DNA from: Hoplostethus atlanticus | Taxonomy: Eukaryota > Chordata > Actinopteri > Trachichthyiformes > Trachichthyidae | NCBI GenBank assembly: GCA_034670405.1 | Contig: JAXDDX010000012.1 | Coordinates: forward strand, 1,643,501-1,707,500 | Direction of reading: 5' to 3' | Length of the DNA stretch: 64,000 bases | Shown: positions 38,037 to 51,857 of the stretch, one piece after another | Layout of the letters: every line of letters starts with the position of its first letter | How positions within the stretch are numbered: position 1 is the first letter of the stretch | Made by a program: the position numbers and the translations under genes | The notes under the pieces: model-generated | What the model was told of the DNA's origin: nothing | Databases searched by the model: none | What the model saw: only the letters and a program-made list of their open reading frames with translations

Positions 38037-41000
38037 GTAAGGGGAAGCAGCTTCTGGCTTGTAGTTTAAGGGGCAGAGATTTTAAGCTGGGAGCCTGCGA
38101 CGGGTGTTGAGGCTGCGCGAGCGACTGGGAGGCTGAACTGGGAGCTGCAGGGAGTTGGCAGGCAGCAAACTGCAGACTCCCTTTCTCTCTGCTCACTGCC
38201 CCGGTTTCCAGCCAGCTGTCCTTGCACTGCAGCTGTAGCCTCCAAGGACACACAGTGGAGCAGAGATAAGGGACTCTTAACACTGCAGGAGGCTGTTTAG
38301 CTATTTCTGGGCTCCACAGCTGCTTTGTCTCCGTCTTAATTAGGCGTTACATGGATGGAGTTGCATGATGTATTTACGTGTGCATTTGTGGGGTTTTTTT
38401 GTGTGTGACAAATGACTGGCCACGGGTCTTTGTGTGCCGGTCCGCGGGTGGTTCTCGTTCCCACTCCTCTCGGTAATATTTCCAGAGTGAGTGTGTGTTG
38501 AGATCTGGCCTCTCCGTGGTTAACTGGCTGGGAATCCACAACAGGTGTCCCACGGTTTCAGGCTGTTGCACGAGCAGGGAGCCTGGTTTCGGGGGAAGGG
38601 GTGGCGTAGAAGCTTATTTGGAAGCTTACGTTATCATTCCCCCATTCACAAGGCATTACTTTATCACTCAAGCACTTATCAGTCCTTTGCCTTGTGTTTC
38701 TTTTCCAGATTTTGATGAAAGCCTAGCTGCTGAAACAGAGCCGTTTGCACCCTGATTGGCATTAGGGATGCAATTGGCTTATTGTCCCCTCCTTTTGTTT
38801 AATCTACTGTCTTAAGGTCTTTCTGGCTTTGCCCTCAACTTCATAAGGTCGTCTCAGTGAGTCCTCAGTTACCACTTGGGTGACTTAGCAGGCAAGCAGA
38901 AGGCAGAGCAGGTGGGCAACTGTGGGGAAGAGGGGGGCTGGTTAGGCTTACACACACACACACACGCACACATATATAGTGTGATGTAATGCCCATGGTT
39001 AAGGAGTGACACATTTCCCTTTGGGCTCACTGTAATCCCAGGCGTGGAAGTTAATCCCATATCTCAACTTGGACATATGCACACCCCCAACGCCTGTTTG
39101 GTAAACACAGTGTGTGTGGCTGGTTATAATTACATTGACATCAGCTCCATTTTTATTGTATGCAGTCACCCTTTTTTTTTTTGTCGTGTATACAACCTGT
39201 CTGGTTTGATCAGGTTAAAGCAGAGGATTGACAGAGACAACTATCTCTTTTTTTTTTTGTCGGTGTTATACAGTCTTTGTGCCTCGCACCTTTTGATATC
39301 ATCACATAAAAAGCTCCCCTCACTTGAATGGTTGAATGACACTCCAGTGAATCATGTTTTATCAGTGTGCAGCCGTTTTTTATTGCACCGTCAACACACA
39401 CGGGGCGCAGTGCTGAGGAATTTCTCGCGCATTCCCTCCCGGCAATACCGGCCGTAGTGTTTCTGTAGATTACAGCTAGCATCAAAGGCTTGGCGACATC
39501 TGTGATCACTGCGGAGGTTTTTTATGTGTGTGTGTGTCTGGAATGACGACTGCATTGAGGCACTCAAAGGGTCACCCCTGGTGGCCTGCATGCCATCACA
39601 TATAGGCTGTATGGGGTGTTAAAGGAGTACAGGTCTGGGTTGTGGATCGGTGATGGGCTAGAGGACCGAACAACAGCCTCAAATAACTGCCCCGGAGGGA
39701 CTTCTGCCCTACAGCTAATTATGCCTTTACACCGGTATCTGGTTTTGTTTCACAGTCTCAGTTGAGGCTACTATCAGCCTCATGTGGTGTGAAAACCTTG
39801 CAACTCTGATTTTGGCCCTTTTTTGTTCTTGACTGGAAAGTGAACTTGGTGATTTATGTGCCGAGCATGTTCTATTACCCCAGGGCTTGTGAAGCCCATG
39901 CAAAGCCAATTTCATAGTTGCAGATATGTGTGTGTGCTAATGGTAAAATCAGTCATATTTTCTCTCCGAGTCTTCGGGGATGAGAGTTTCATCTGCCAAC
40001 AGCACATGGCCAGGTAGTTGACATTACTGTGTGATGTTATTGCCCCAATTGGAAATGTGTTAGCGTAGCATTTATGTAGCTATGATTCTTATACTCTGGC
40101 AATCTGCTAGAGCAGTGTCACCTTAATCTTGGTACCATTGTCGAAAGGATAGGTCAGATCAGCTCTCATAACCAGGATTATGATTCAAGACATGCATGGA
40201 ATGAGCTCTGTTTTCACCAGCCATATCCCACCCAGCTGAAACAATACACGACTATCCCAAACACATCCAGGCACACAGCCTTCTCCAAATAAGCCCTCTT
40301 CTTTCTTCTCAAATGATGTTTTGCTAAAGTAGGAGGGATTTAAGTATCAACCCAAACATCCTTAATAAGGACTAACAGATCTGGAATGGGGGTTAGGGGC
40401 GGCGTCAGGGAGAGGATGCGGGGGCGGGGTGGGTTGGGAGGGGTCGGGCGCCCCTGAGGTGAACTTGAACTTTGTCTCCGGATGGAAATGGGACCACATG
40501 TTTGTCCCGAAATTGCCTGCTCTGGCCACTCGGAGGTCCAGGGCAGCCAAAACCGCACGTTTGAGGTTTGGAGTCAATAACTGGACCAGGCACAGACTTT
40601 CCTTAAAGGGATATTCCAACAAAGTCACATTCCTTGAAAGGCAGTTTATGATGCTTAATGCCCACGAATGCCTTTTTCTAGGTAATGAGGTTGTATTTCT
40701 CTGTAGGCTGGTCTTTTTATCACATGTTGCCCTTGTTTACAGACGAATACTTCCTAATAGACACCAGACTTTAACACCTTAGAGTAGTAACTGATGACTC
40801 TTGTGTGTCCCTGTAGTCTAATTGCATCTGGTGTTTTATCACATAGCTTCATGATGATATGGATGATATTTTCTCAGGTGTCCGGTACGAGACAATATGG
40901 TTTAGCGTTTGTCGAGCCCCTTTGTTTCTTCTCTGTACTCCTGGCTAGTTTCAGGGTGCTGCTCTGCTGGCAGCATCCCGACCTTGATGTGTGATCAGAC

Positions 41001-44000
41001 TTTGCAGCGTCTGACTCAGTGACACAGGCCCCAGTCATTCCTCCAGCTACCGCCTTAAGCTATGACCTCATGCACAGCACATAGACTGACACTTAAGATG
41101 GAGACAGTGTCTCTGTATGTAAGTGCAATGTGATCTGGGTGTTGCAGGACAGCTGTTACTGAACTCTCACCTGGTTTCTTTAAATGAACACGCTGACACA
41201 TTGCTCTCTTTTTAACCCTTTCGGCTACATAGTTGTTTAACCTATCGGTGTCTATTATTGTTCGACGTGATTCAGTCAGGCAGATATTGTTTTCCAAATC
41301 AGTCCACTTAATTAATGTGGTTTTGTGCTAAAGCCCTGTTGGGCAGACTTGGACAGACTGGCCGTTTCACCTTAAGATGCCTATCAGGAATGTGCGTTTG
41401 TTCATTAAAAGCGAAAGAATTGCACTCAAATGTTGTTCCCTTTTGTTCCATCCTTAGGACTTGGGAGTGAGACCCCCATAAAACTGGGCAACACCAGACT
41501 GCTGCAGAAGAGGGCTCTAAGGTAAGATGTGTGAAAAGACGGAGCTATTTTAATGAAGCAGAAGCATGTTGTGGTCTGGTGGCTTTTTGTACAGTAGAGT
41601 AATACAGGTTGCACATGGTAGGAATGTAGCCTCATGAGCTCTTCCCACTTGTGTCTGCGAATGTGTGTGTGTGTGTTTACGTTTACATTTATTACTGTGT
41701 GTTAGTGCGTGGGCGGACACAGACAGCAGAGTATCACACAAGGCTCTGGTGCTTCAGACAGGCCCAGTGTCCAAGCGTAGTGAGAAAGTGAAAGATAAGG
41801 TCACTGTGTTCCTCGGCTGTGTAAAAGCTCCCTACTGCAGCATTAGCGGGATTGCTTGGCATCACAATGTTGGCCGGCTGTCAAATGCTCCACCCGGCCT
41901 ACACGGTGCCTCCTCTATATATATATATATATATAAAGTTTCCTTTACGGCAGTGAGAACCAGGGACACGGTGACACCAAGCTGAAGCTCTGCATGGGTG
42001 TGATTTGGACACATTGTGCATTTGGGAATTGGGGTTGCAAGGGATTGTTGGAAGGGATAAGATGTTCAGCTATGAAAATATATACTGTTGTGATACAAAA
42101 GGATTATGCGTGTCATCACCCATAGCTTCAGATGTGATTGTGTTCACAACTCTGTGGTGAACTAGTGTTGGAATGGCCAAAACCACAAAATCATGTTTTC
42201 ACAATCCATCGCTGTTTCTTCCCGTACATAACCTGCTGCCAAATTTTGTAGATCGTATCATAACTTTGGTTGTGGTTTTGAATTGAGTCCACAAACTACT
42301 TGAGAATATTTGCTGTGTGTGTCCGTGTGGGGGATTTTATGTTTTCTCACACTAGATGAATGTGGGGTTCAAGATGCAATTTACACTAATGCATTACAGG
42401 TGGAAAAACAAATATATTGTTTAGATGATTAATTGCTTGTTTTTGGAGCTTCATCCAAAATCCGCTGGCTGATTTACGAGAGTCTTGATCATTAAAACTG
42501 ATCCTGCTTCCAGCAACATTTTTATGATTTGGATGTCCCTCTAATCTCACAGAAATTCAAATTCAGTCAACGAGCGCTTTGCGATTGCTTACACGTTCAG
42601 TCTATAAACAAACCCTGTTCCCTGCAGCTCAGCACTGCTTCAATAACAGTTGGTATTTTTCCTGCACCCCTCAGCTTCCAGAAAGAGTTCTCATTTGATG
42701 AAAAAGACGACCCAGCCAAAAGCACCAAGGATATAGATGTCAGTCTCTTGGCCAATCTCCCCAAAGGTGAGTAAGGGGTTTTTATTTCTGCTTGCTTGCA
42801 GATGACCCCTCACAATGTCGACTTTCCCAGGGTTTTGGGAGGTTCGTGGGTAGGCTCTCTGTTTTGCTGTTGTGCAACAGCAGCCTCTTTGCCAGGTGGA
42901 TTCATGTCAAGATTTGGCTAAAACCAGTTCCTCTAAAAGCACAATCCTCAGATAGATAATCCTCTCCATTTTCTCATGCAATCTCCATTTTATCCAAAGC
43001 ATAGGTCCAATAAAGAGACACAGTCTTTAAAAGGGTTTTGGGTCTCAAGTCCCATTGGATGGTGAATACATCTAATGGTTTGATGAGGTGTTTAAGACCC
43101 TGAAGGCCACTTAAGTAGTTATTGTCATGTCTATTAGGTCTGTGCTGTAGAGGAGGAATGTGTAGAAGGCTTTAAATCTTCTGCGGAATTGACTTGGATG
43201 AAATTGATAGGAGAACTGGGCATCAATGAGGGCTTTGCAGGGCTGTAAACCAAATGGAAAAGACCTGCATGTTGTGTAACCTGACTAATGGATAAAGGTC
43301 TTCCATTATATCCAGTTAAGTCCAGTTTAGATGGCATTATAGTACATCACTGCACCCTAGTCATAATGGCAGTAGTACTAGTAGTGTTTCTTTTTCTAAT
43401 GTAAACATAATATTTGGTGCAATGTTGTTTAATGCTTTTGATATGGGATGTTGATATTTTTTTATAATGCCTAATTTCAAAAGGTCCTTCGCTCTGCAGT
43501 CAGTGGTCAGACGTATTACATGAAGACTTTAAATAGTAGATGATATATTTCTTAGTTAATTGTTTACCAGATCTGAAAGGAAGCCCCCTCCAGCGTTGGC
43601 CTTGATAATTCATTATGTAGTGAGTGCAGAGTTTGTGGCTTACCCTGTGAATGTCCTTAACTATTTATCACTGTCTTGTCAGCAACAGATAATTAGCATT
43701 GCCACATTTCTACAAGGCAGTAATGCAAAGACACACCACTTCGTTTCGGGTTTACTAAGCTATAACATCTTTTTTATGTCTTTTCCTTTAGTCTCTGAAT
43801 TGAGGAAGCGATTTGAAGGCATTATTACAAGCGCAAGTGACTGGGAGATGAACAGGTGAGAAGATGGTGATGTGCTGTGCGTTTTTGATAATGATGATGT
43901 TGAGGAGGATAATAACATGTCTGAAGTTAACTACTACCTTCTTCTGTTCTGTTTGGGCGTAGGAAGGAGCGTATCGCCCGACGGTTGGAGGGAATAGAGG

Positions 44001-47000
44001 GTGAGGTACAACCTTCTCTATTGCCCAGCTTGGTGGCCAACCGGCTTCTGGAGGAGGATACACCACGATACACAAGGGCCTCCGACCCCTGTGAGCCCTG
44101 TGGCGGTGAGACTAGTACTTGGGCTTGACAAATACAGATGTACAGAGGTTTTGTACTTCTATGGGCTTTGACAGTTAAACCCAATTAATGTCTTTCAAAA
44201 GCAATTTACTCAAAATACACAGAGTATAGAATAGATTGTTTCTCCTGTTTCACTATATGGGAATAACTATGTGTCTCTCTCTCTCTGCTCTCTAGTTACA
44301 GTCCAACGATATGGTACCGAGGGCTTGGAAAGCCTAGACCTGCAGCATGGCGCTCCAGAGTGGCAGCCCAGAGCTCGTTGCCAACCCGAACCCCAGTCCT
44401 CCTTCAACACCGAGCCAGTCTACAGCTCAGGCTCCACCAGCGACGCCCCAGAACTGGAATCCAAAGCCGAGCGCATCGCCCGCTACAAGGCGGAGCGGCG
44501 TCGGCAGCTAGCCGAGCGCTACGGCATCTCTCTGGATCAGGACCCGGACTGTTCCTCACGCTACACTCGCAGCCGGAAGGAGTCGGATGGCTCAGAGAGG
44601 CAAGGCAGGGGGGAGTCAGTGGGGGAGGAAGGGAGAGATATCGCCCTGAGTTCCTACTCCAATACTTCCACCACTAGCCCCAGGGCTGGCCACACAGCTC
44701 CCCAGCACAGCCACCCCGACCCGGGCTATGAGCCGGGCCGATCCAGGGTGGACTTGTTCACTGAGAGGGAGAGGTTGATGAACCTGGAGAATCAGCGCAG
44801 GGCTCAGCAGGAGAAGGCTGTCCTTCCTGAGCCACCATCCTCTTCCTCATACATGGACGTGACATCATTGTCTTCATCTGCCAGGGTGCCCGCCAAGGAC
44901 TGTTCAGTCACAGGAGGTCCACCCAGCTCGCCCAAACTGGGCAGGCAGCCATCTCTCACTTCACCTAAACATGGGGTGTCGCCTGGGGACCTGTTCATCG
45001 AGCAGCAGGCCCACAGCATCCTCAGCAGACAGGGGTGAGTGGTCTGGACGCCTGTTTCTCTCAACTTCCTCAGTCTGTTGTTATCAATTAGTCAATCAAT
45101 ACATGCGATATGAAGTCCTTTGAGGACAAGGTCAGTTTCCACTTTGTGTTTTAGTATCTCACGAGAGTCTTTAATGCCCTTACCAGCTCTAGTCTTGTCT
45201 GCATCTCGACCCCAGACCCTGGCCTCAATTGAGACCTGAGCACACAAAGATCGAGGAGAGTTTCCACGTGTGACAAAACTGCTTTTTCATTCCCTGTTAG
45301 ATGGACTAGCTATGACAGCATTATCCATTTGGCTGCCTCTGCCTCCCTCATTTGTCTCTATCCACTTTTCATCTGCACATGTCCAAGGTCATCTTCTTGG
45401 CAGGAGTGTGGTTTCATACCAGGTCCGGCAACCTGAGCTTGTTCTGGAAAGATCTTTCCACTCTGTCCAACGTAGACTCACAGCTGGGCCGAGTGAACAC
45501 GATGCAGAGATTGATTCGAAATGTCTGTGTTTGTACTTCTATTCCAGAGATTTCAGGTGGCTTTGTTTAGAACAGCAAATTATTGTAGCCTTTAATTTCC
45601 AAAGCTATAGTCAACGGCCAAGCCTTGGTCATTTTGATTGGAAGGGTTGGATGATGGAGTAAACCATCTTTACACGGTGAATATATTGCAAATTTGTACC
45701 TTTTTTAGACATGATTCATAGGCTGGCAGCTAAGATGAGATAAACACTTGGTTATATAGCTCTAGGGGCGCAGTCCTGCAGCCGACCCTGCACCCTGACC
45801 TCTGACCTGAAAGAGAATTGCTTCCTCTGGGGCTCAATGGCACGTCACAGATAAATATATATTATATTTACACGTTATACTTCTGTCTTCCTCACCTTTG
45901 ACGTAACAGGTCAGGTCTTGGCCAGGCTGCAGCGCTGTAGTTGCTAAATGAACAGTTCAGAAGAACAGTTGGAAATGCATGCTCCGACTCCCCACCCTAC
46001 CAGGCCGTCATTCCCCATCTGTCTCTGTTTCGGTCTGTATCTCCCTCTCTCTCTCTCTCTCTCTTCCTCTCTTCCTCCCTCATTCCCCCTCTCTCTCTGG
46101 TTTCAAAACTTGGCCGGCGTGTGTGTGTTTGTGGTGGGGAAGGTGTTGTGTTACGGGGCAGCTCAGTGTGACTCCACGGTCAGAGCGCTGACCCACAGCT
46201 GGGCCTGATCAAGACCAGCGAGGCCCTGAGGGGACGAGTTAGAGATGGAGAAGAGACCTTCCTCTGTACTTCTGTCTGTCTTCCCAGGGTCACAGGTCTT
46301 TTAAAAAGTCTGAAGCAAGTTTTAACATAGATAATCTCAATTCAAGTTCTTTTAGAAAGTACTTAAATGTCTTAAATGCTCTTGGATTAATACAGAACAG
46401 GGTTGGTAGTAGAATATGTATTTTCTTTATACAATTGGACTTAATCTCCCCTAACAATTAATTTCATGTTGTCCTTTTGCTTATACTGCCTATAGTTTTG
46501 TTTCAGCTTGTTTCTGTATTTTGGTTTTTAAATTGGTCTTAAATTCAATTCCAGGTAGCATTTTTCCTCTCCTGCCGTCTCTCTCTTAGCTCTCTTTGTA
46601 TTTCTGAATGGGGCATATTCCCTGTTCAGCTCAGGCCTGTGCTAAATCAAATGGCTCAGGCTATTCTTTAATCAGCGTCAGAGGGTGCAGCATGACTCAC
46701 CTTGCCTTTTGGCTCTGCTGGAGGGAGATGGCATTTCCTCTGAATATCTGCTCCGATAGATAAGGCCTTGGTTACAGATAGGACTGACTTGGGAGCCTTT
46801 TCCCTGGTTGCATTGATGCATGGTTGACTGTAACTATTACAATGTGAACTCAGTAGTGTGTGCTTGTCGGAGTGTGTGCTACAAGAAGACTAGTGAGCAC
46901 TGAGTCTAGACTATTGCCCGCCCACTCACTCTCTCACATGCTATCTCTTCACCGGGTTTTCATTGGTGCAGTGCGGGAGTGAAACAGAGCAGTGATTGGT

Positions 47001-47266
47001 TCCTCCAGACCGATGCTGAGGGTGATACCCATTCCCTTATCAACTGGCCATCGAGGTACACCCGGGCCGGGGGCGTGTGGTTGTGTCTGACCCACCCAAT
47101 ATCACCCACCATCCTCCCTTTCAACTGGACTACCCATAACTCATCGACCCTTAGCAGTGCTTCTTAAACTACGGGTCAGGGCGAAACTGCATTTACTCAC
47201 TTTGGGTCCCAGGCTGATTTTAAGAACCCCTGCTTTTGAGTTCTTGTGTCACCTCACATTACCTAA

Positions 47267-47313
<47 letters not shown>

Positions 47314-50300
47314 GTCCTCATAAGCCCCAGTTCCCTTGGGTGCAGATCATAACTTCATGTGTCGTGGACATGTTGCTGTGTTCAATTTAACCCCTGTGTA
47401 GAAAGAAATGAGATCTGTGGATAAAATGTACTTATTGTGTTTTCACAACTTCTGCAAAGCAGAATGAGACAAATAGTAGTGTTGACGCAGTGTTGTTGCT
47501 TTTCCCAGAGCAACAACACTGCTTTTATATCCGTGACGATGGATTTAGGGTACTATGCTGACAGTAAGCACCTTCCTTTCTCTCTTGTTCTCCCCCTTTC
47601 TCTCCCTCTGTCTCTCTGCTGACTTAGCAAGAAGATGGTGAGGTAGATGCTATTTTAAACAAGGGAAAGAATCCCTTTCTCTCTTAATGCTGATGCTGCA
47701 CACAAAGAATCGTGCAGATTAGAGCAGAAGTTGAGTACAGTGCTTTGTTGGCTCCTATTTTAACCAAGGGGCTGGTACTTTTCTTTCTGGGCTTAAGACG
47801 GATATCCTTGCACCGATAGATGTGGATATCGGGTCGCAGCCACTTTCACAGTTGAAAATGATGCGGGTATGTGTGTGCTTGTGTTACGGATGTTGTTAAC
47901 TGCCCCTCTCTTTCCCTGAAGAATCAGAGTTAGGGAGAGGCTTGCCAGGGAGGAGGGCCGCCAGAGGAGCCCGGAGCTGGGAAACGTTACAGAAGCCCCG
48001 GTGTACCGCAGACACCTCCAGTCCCCAGTCCCAGACTTCTACACGCTACCACACAGACCCACCAGGCCCTCAGCTTGCCTACTCCCACCCCCAGCCTCAG
48101 CTCACCCGATCAGGGCCACCTGAAGGGCAGGAGGGCGGTAGTTACCCTAGTTATCTCTCCATGGCCTCTGGCCCTAGCTGCAGGGCCCAGCAGCAACAAC
48201 AGCCCCAGGAGGAAGAAGAGGAAGAGGCCCATGATGTGAAGACGGAGGGCCTTTTGAAGAGTAGGAAAGCGGTGCTACCTTCACAGATCCGTCGCAGGGA
48301 GAGGAGCGTCGAGGACCCACAGAGGGGCAGAGGGGAAGAGGAGCAGGGGACACCCAGGTCCCAAAGCCTCACCCAGGCGAGGGAGGTTGAGGTAGAGGAC
48401 CCTGCAAGAGGAGGCAGAACCAGGCAGAGGTGGGATGCAGATGCAGCCGAGCCGCCTAGACACACAGAGCACATCTCACGCCTACAGGCAGCCAAGAATA
48501 GAGCCAGAGAGCGCGATAATGCCATCTACATCCACAGAGGCCCGGCCCCCACCCACATCCAGCCCAAAGCAGCCCATGTAGCGGTGCCAGAAAGCTCCAC
48601 CTCCAGCGCAGCCCTAAGCCACTCTATGTCAGAGACTGGGGCTCCACGAGGGCCCAGTCAAAGGAACCTGCACCACCAAACCCAGGGCGCCCGAGAGCTC
48701 AGGGAGGGTGATGGTGTCCAAACCTCCAAAGAGGAGTTCAGTAATGGAGAGAGTCACCAGGACACCCGACACATCTCTGTGGCCCAGCTCAGACATTCCT
48801 ACCTGGAGAACAACGGCAGCCCTGCAAGCGGCCGCCGACCTGAGCTGTAGGTGGAACAGTAAAATGCTGCAAAGCGTTGCCCGCTGGCTGGCTGCTCTCG
48901 AACACGCATTGGTGCTTGTTAGCTAACATCGCCTGGCTAATGAATGGCTAACATGCAGCTAAGGCTAGGGTGACGATATCAACTTAGAACGAGTCTGCTG
49001 CACAGTTTCTAATCTGTAGAAATAGTACTCACATTAATCACTTCCAATGGTTCTTTGTAGATTATTGGCACTGTGTCTTGTTTGGGTCATATCTGTGGCC
49101 AATGAATGTGTGTGTGTCTACCAGAATAGTCTGTGCTCTCGCCACTAACATATTAGCATGACCTTGCTCACGCGCTCGATTTTAAAAACTAGCGGTGTGG
49201 TTGCTGTATATTCACCAGATTCAAAATTGATCCCACACCTCTGTTTTTAAACCATTCCATTTTTGCTACTCCCTCTCTATCTCTCCCTTACGACACTGTA
49301 TTTTCTCTTTCCATTGGGAATCTGTTCGTCAACCTGGTCCCTCTCCTGGGTGGTCCTCCAGGGAGGTTGAGGTGGACAGGGTGCCCATGGGCTCCAATGC
49401 CCCTTGGAGAAGGGAGAGGGACAGGGGGCGCAGGCCCAGGCAGTATATCTGTCCTGGGGAGAGTAGAAAGACCTCAGAGAGGTTTAGGACCCAGCCCATC
49501 ACCTCCGCTGAGCGCCAGGAGACTGATAGGTACTGCACTGGACTTACGTATGCATGGCTGTGTGTGCACAGAGGGTGGGGAAGGCTGGAAAGTGTCCATG
49601 TGATCACGCACGTCAAAGAAAATCATAAAAAACCACACACTGACACTTCTTAGACCTCCACTTTGGTGTTGTCCCTCAGTCTAGCTACTGTAGCAAAGAG
49701 GGCAGCTTAAAGGCCAAAGGTCCCTCTGATTGGGCCTTGGCCTCGGCTAGCATGAATCGGCCTTTGTTGGTGTTGACCGTGGAACCGAACAGACGGCTCT
49801 AATGCTGAATAATTCTCCAGCTTAGTGCTAGACTCTCTTTCTCCTTAACTTCTCCTAACACCGTCACGTTACCAACCTACCTCTGCTCTGCTGTTTCGCT
49901 GAATCTCTTCACCGGCTCTGTGCATAGTCCTTCCTTTTGCTGTCGCTAGCAACCGATCACCTTTTGATATCATTGAGTAATGTATATAGTGGCATGGATA
50001 TTAGTAACTTGTGCTGATCCCTTTTCTCTTTTTCCCTTTCCACTTTTGAAGGTCCTGTGTGAGTTCAGAGTTTGCCAGCACTGAAGGTAAGTAGCTTTGG
50101 CCTTGTCTTGATTTGAGAATATCGAGAAGACCTTTCAGAATAAATCTGTAAGGCGTATTTAGACCATTTTAATGACTTGATGTATTCTCGTAAATGGGCA
50201 GAATGGAGTCATACTTGTTTGTGAACATAGTTATAGACATCTATGATATGTTATACCAGCACTCATATCATCTTATAAACAGGCAGAGTGCTGCTGGGAA

Positions 50301-51814
50301 TGCTAAGAGTTATGTGTGCGGACTGAACAGTTTAAGATGTATACTTGCATCAACAGAAACCCAACATCACCAACTAGCTCCCTACTTACCACAAGAGTTA
50401 GCATAGCAACCAGTAAAGCATGGCTAGCTTTATGGGAATTATCAGCACAGTCATAAGATGTCTTTGACCAGTCGGATTGCTTGGTTGAGACCAGTTATAT
50501 AATGTGTAACAGCACATTTGTAGCATATTTGTGAATTTGTTCAGGACAAGAATCACATGTCCTATGTTTTTAGCTTCAGGAGTGAAACGCTTTCACTCTT
50601 ATGAATGAATTCTTCTGTAAATGATTGCAACATTTCATCAGTGACTGGGTTTAGGATGGGCAGGGTTACTGAGGACATGGTATTCTGAGCAGATCCTGGT
50701 TTCCATTTAAGGATTTGCATCAGCTGAATTGTTTTGAGTTTGACTTAAACCTACTTCAATCATCTCTGTAGTGTTTTAGTGTGGGAGGGCTCGTATCATC
50801 TGCCAATGGGCAGCCAATTCTGTTACGACACTAAACAATACTGTTACCACACCCAGTCAGTGAGCATGGTCAATAAACTCAAGTAAGAAAATTCCTTTTT
50901 TAATTTATTCATTTTCCAGTGAAAACAACATGAGATGGTTATCTAGGGATTCAAAGTTGAGGTGGGGCTGAAAACAAATTAATGAAATGTGACTTTCCAG
51001 TGACTTTATATCAAAGGCCCAAGAATAGGCATGAGGGTGGAGGCAGAATGACTCAAACCTCTTTGTTTAAAGTCTCATTTTATTCTTTTTAATGGGAAAG
51101 CACAGCATATTGAAGTGGAGTTTATTGAGCCATTACTGGTGCTCACAGTAGCATAACAGCACAGCAGCTCCACTGACAGCAGAACCGCCTCATCTGCTTC
51201 TTATAAGCAGACGTTCACCCGGGACGCTTTTCATACTGGCTAGAATCAGAGCTCAGCACAGCGGCGTCAGTCAAAGGGAATAGTTGTCGGGTGATGTCAT
51301 GTCATATGTCTTGCACAGTGCGTGCGTGCAGCCATGCCTCTCACACCTGTCTAGCTCCACGTAGCCTTCCCAGTAACGCCAGTCACAAGTGCTGAGATGT
51401 GGTTTATCTTCGCTCCCAGGTATGAAGCCAGATGGCGTTGGTAGTGGTGATAACGAGCGTAAACATGATGATGGTGATCGTAAGACCTTAAAACGTTTAA
51501 GTACATTACACTATTGCTTTGTTGCTTGGAGAGGAGAAAGTTGTTTTTGTTGTTTTCCAATAGACGGTCCATTACACCACTGGTCCAAATTTGACGAAAT
51601 CTGGAGGGATGATTCATCTCACCACTGCCTTTCTGCATTTGTAAAATGATACTACTGCAGCTGTCCTCTAGGATGATCCATGCACACCATTTTGGATTTT
51701 CCACCATTTTTTGATATCAACACTAAACTTGTACATCGGCCTAAGGACTGACACCTAATAATGTTTTCTGTACTACATACATAAACACAAACATATGCTA
51801 TTAAGGTTGCAGGC

Positions 51815-51857
<43 letters not shown>

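Noticed and set aside
43788..44184. Minus-strand ORFs opposite svil exons 4-5
   Set aside because: Shadow frames of real plus-strand coding exons.
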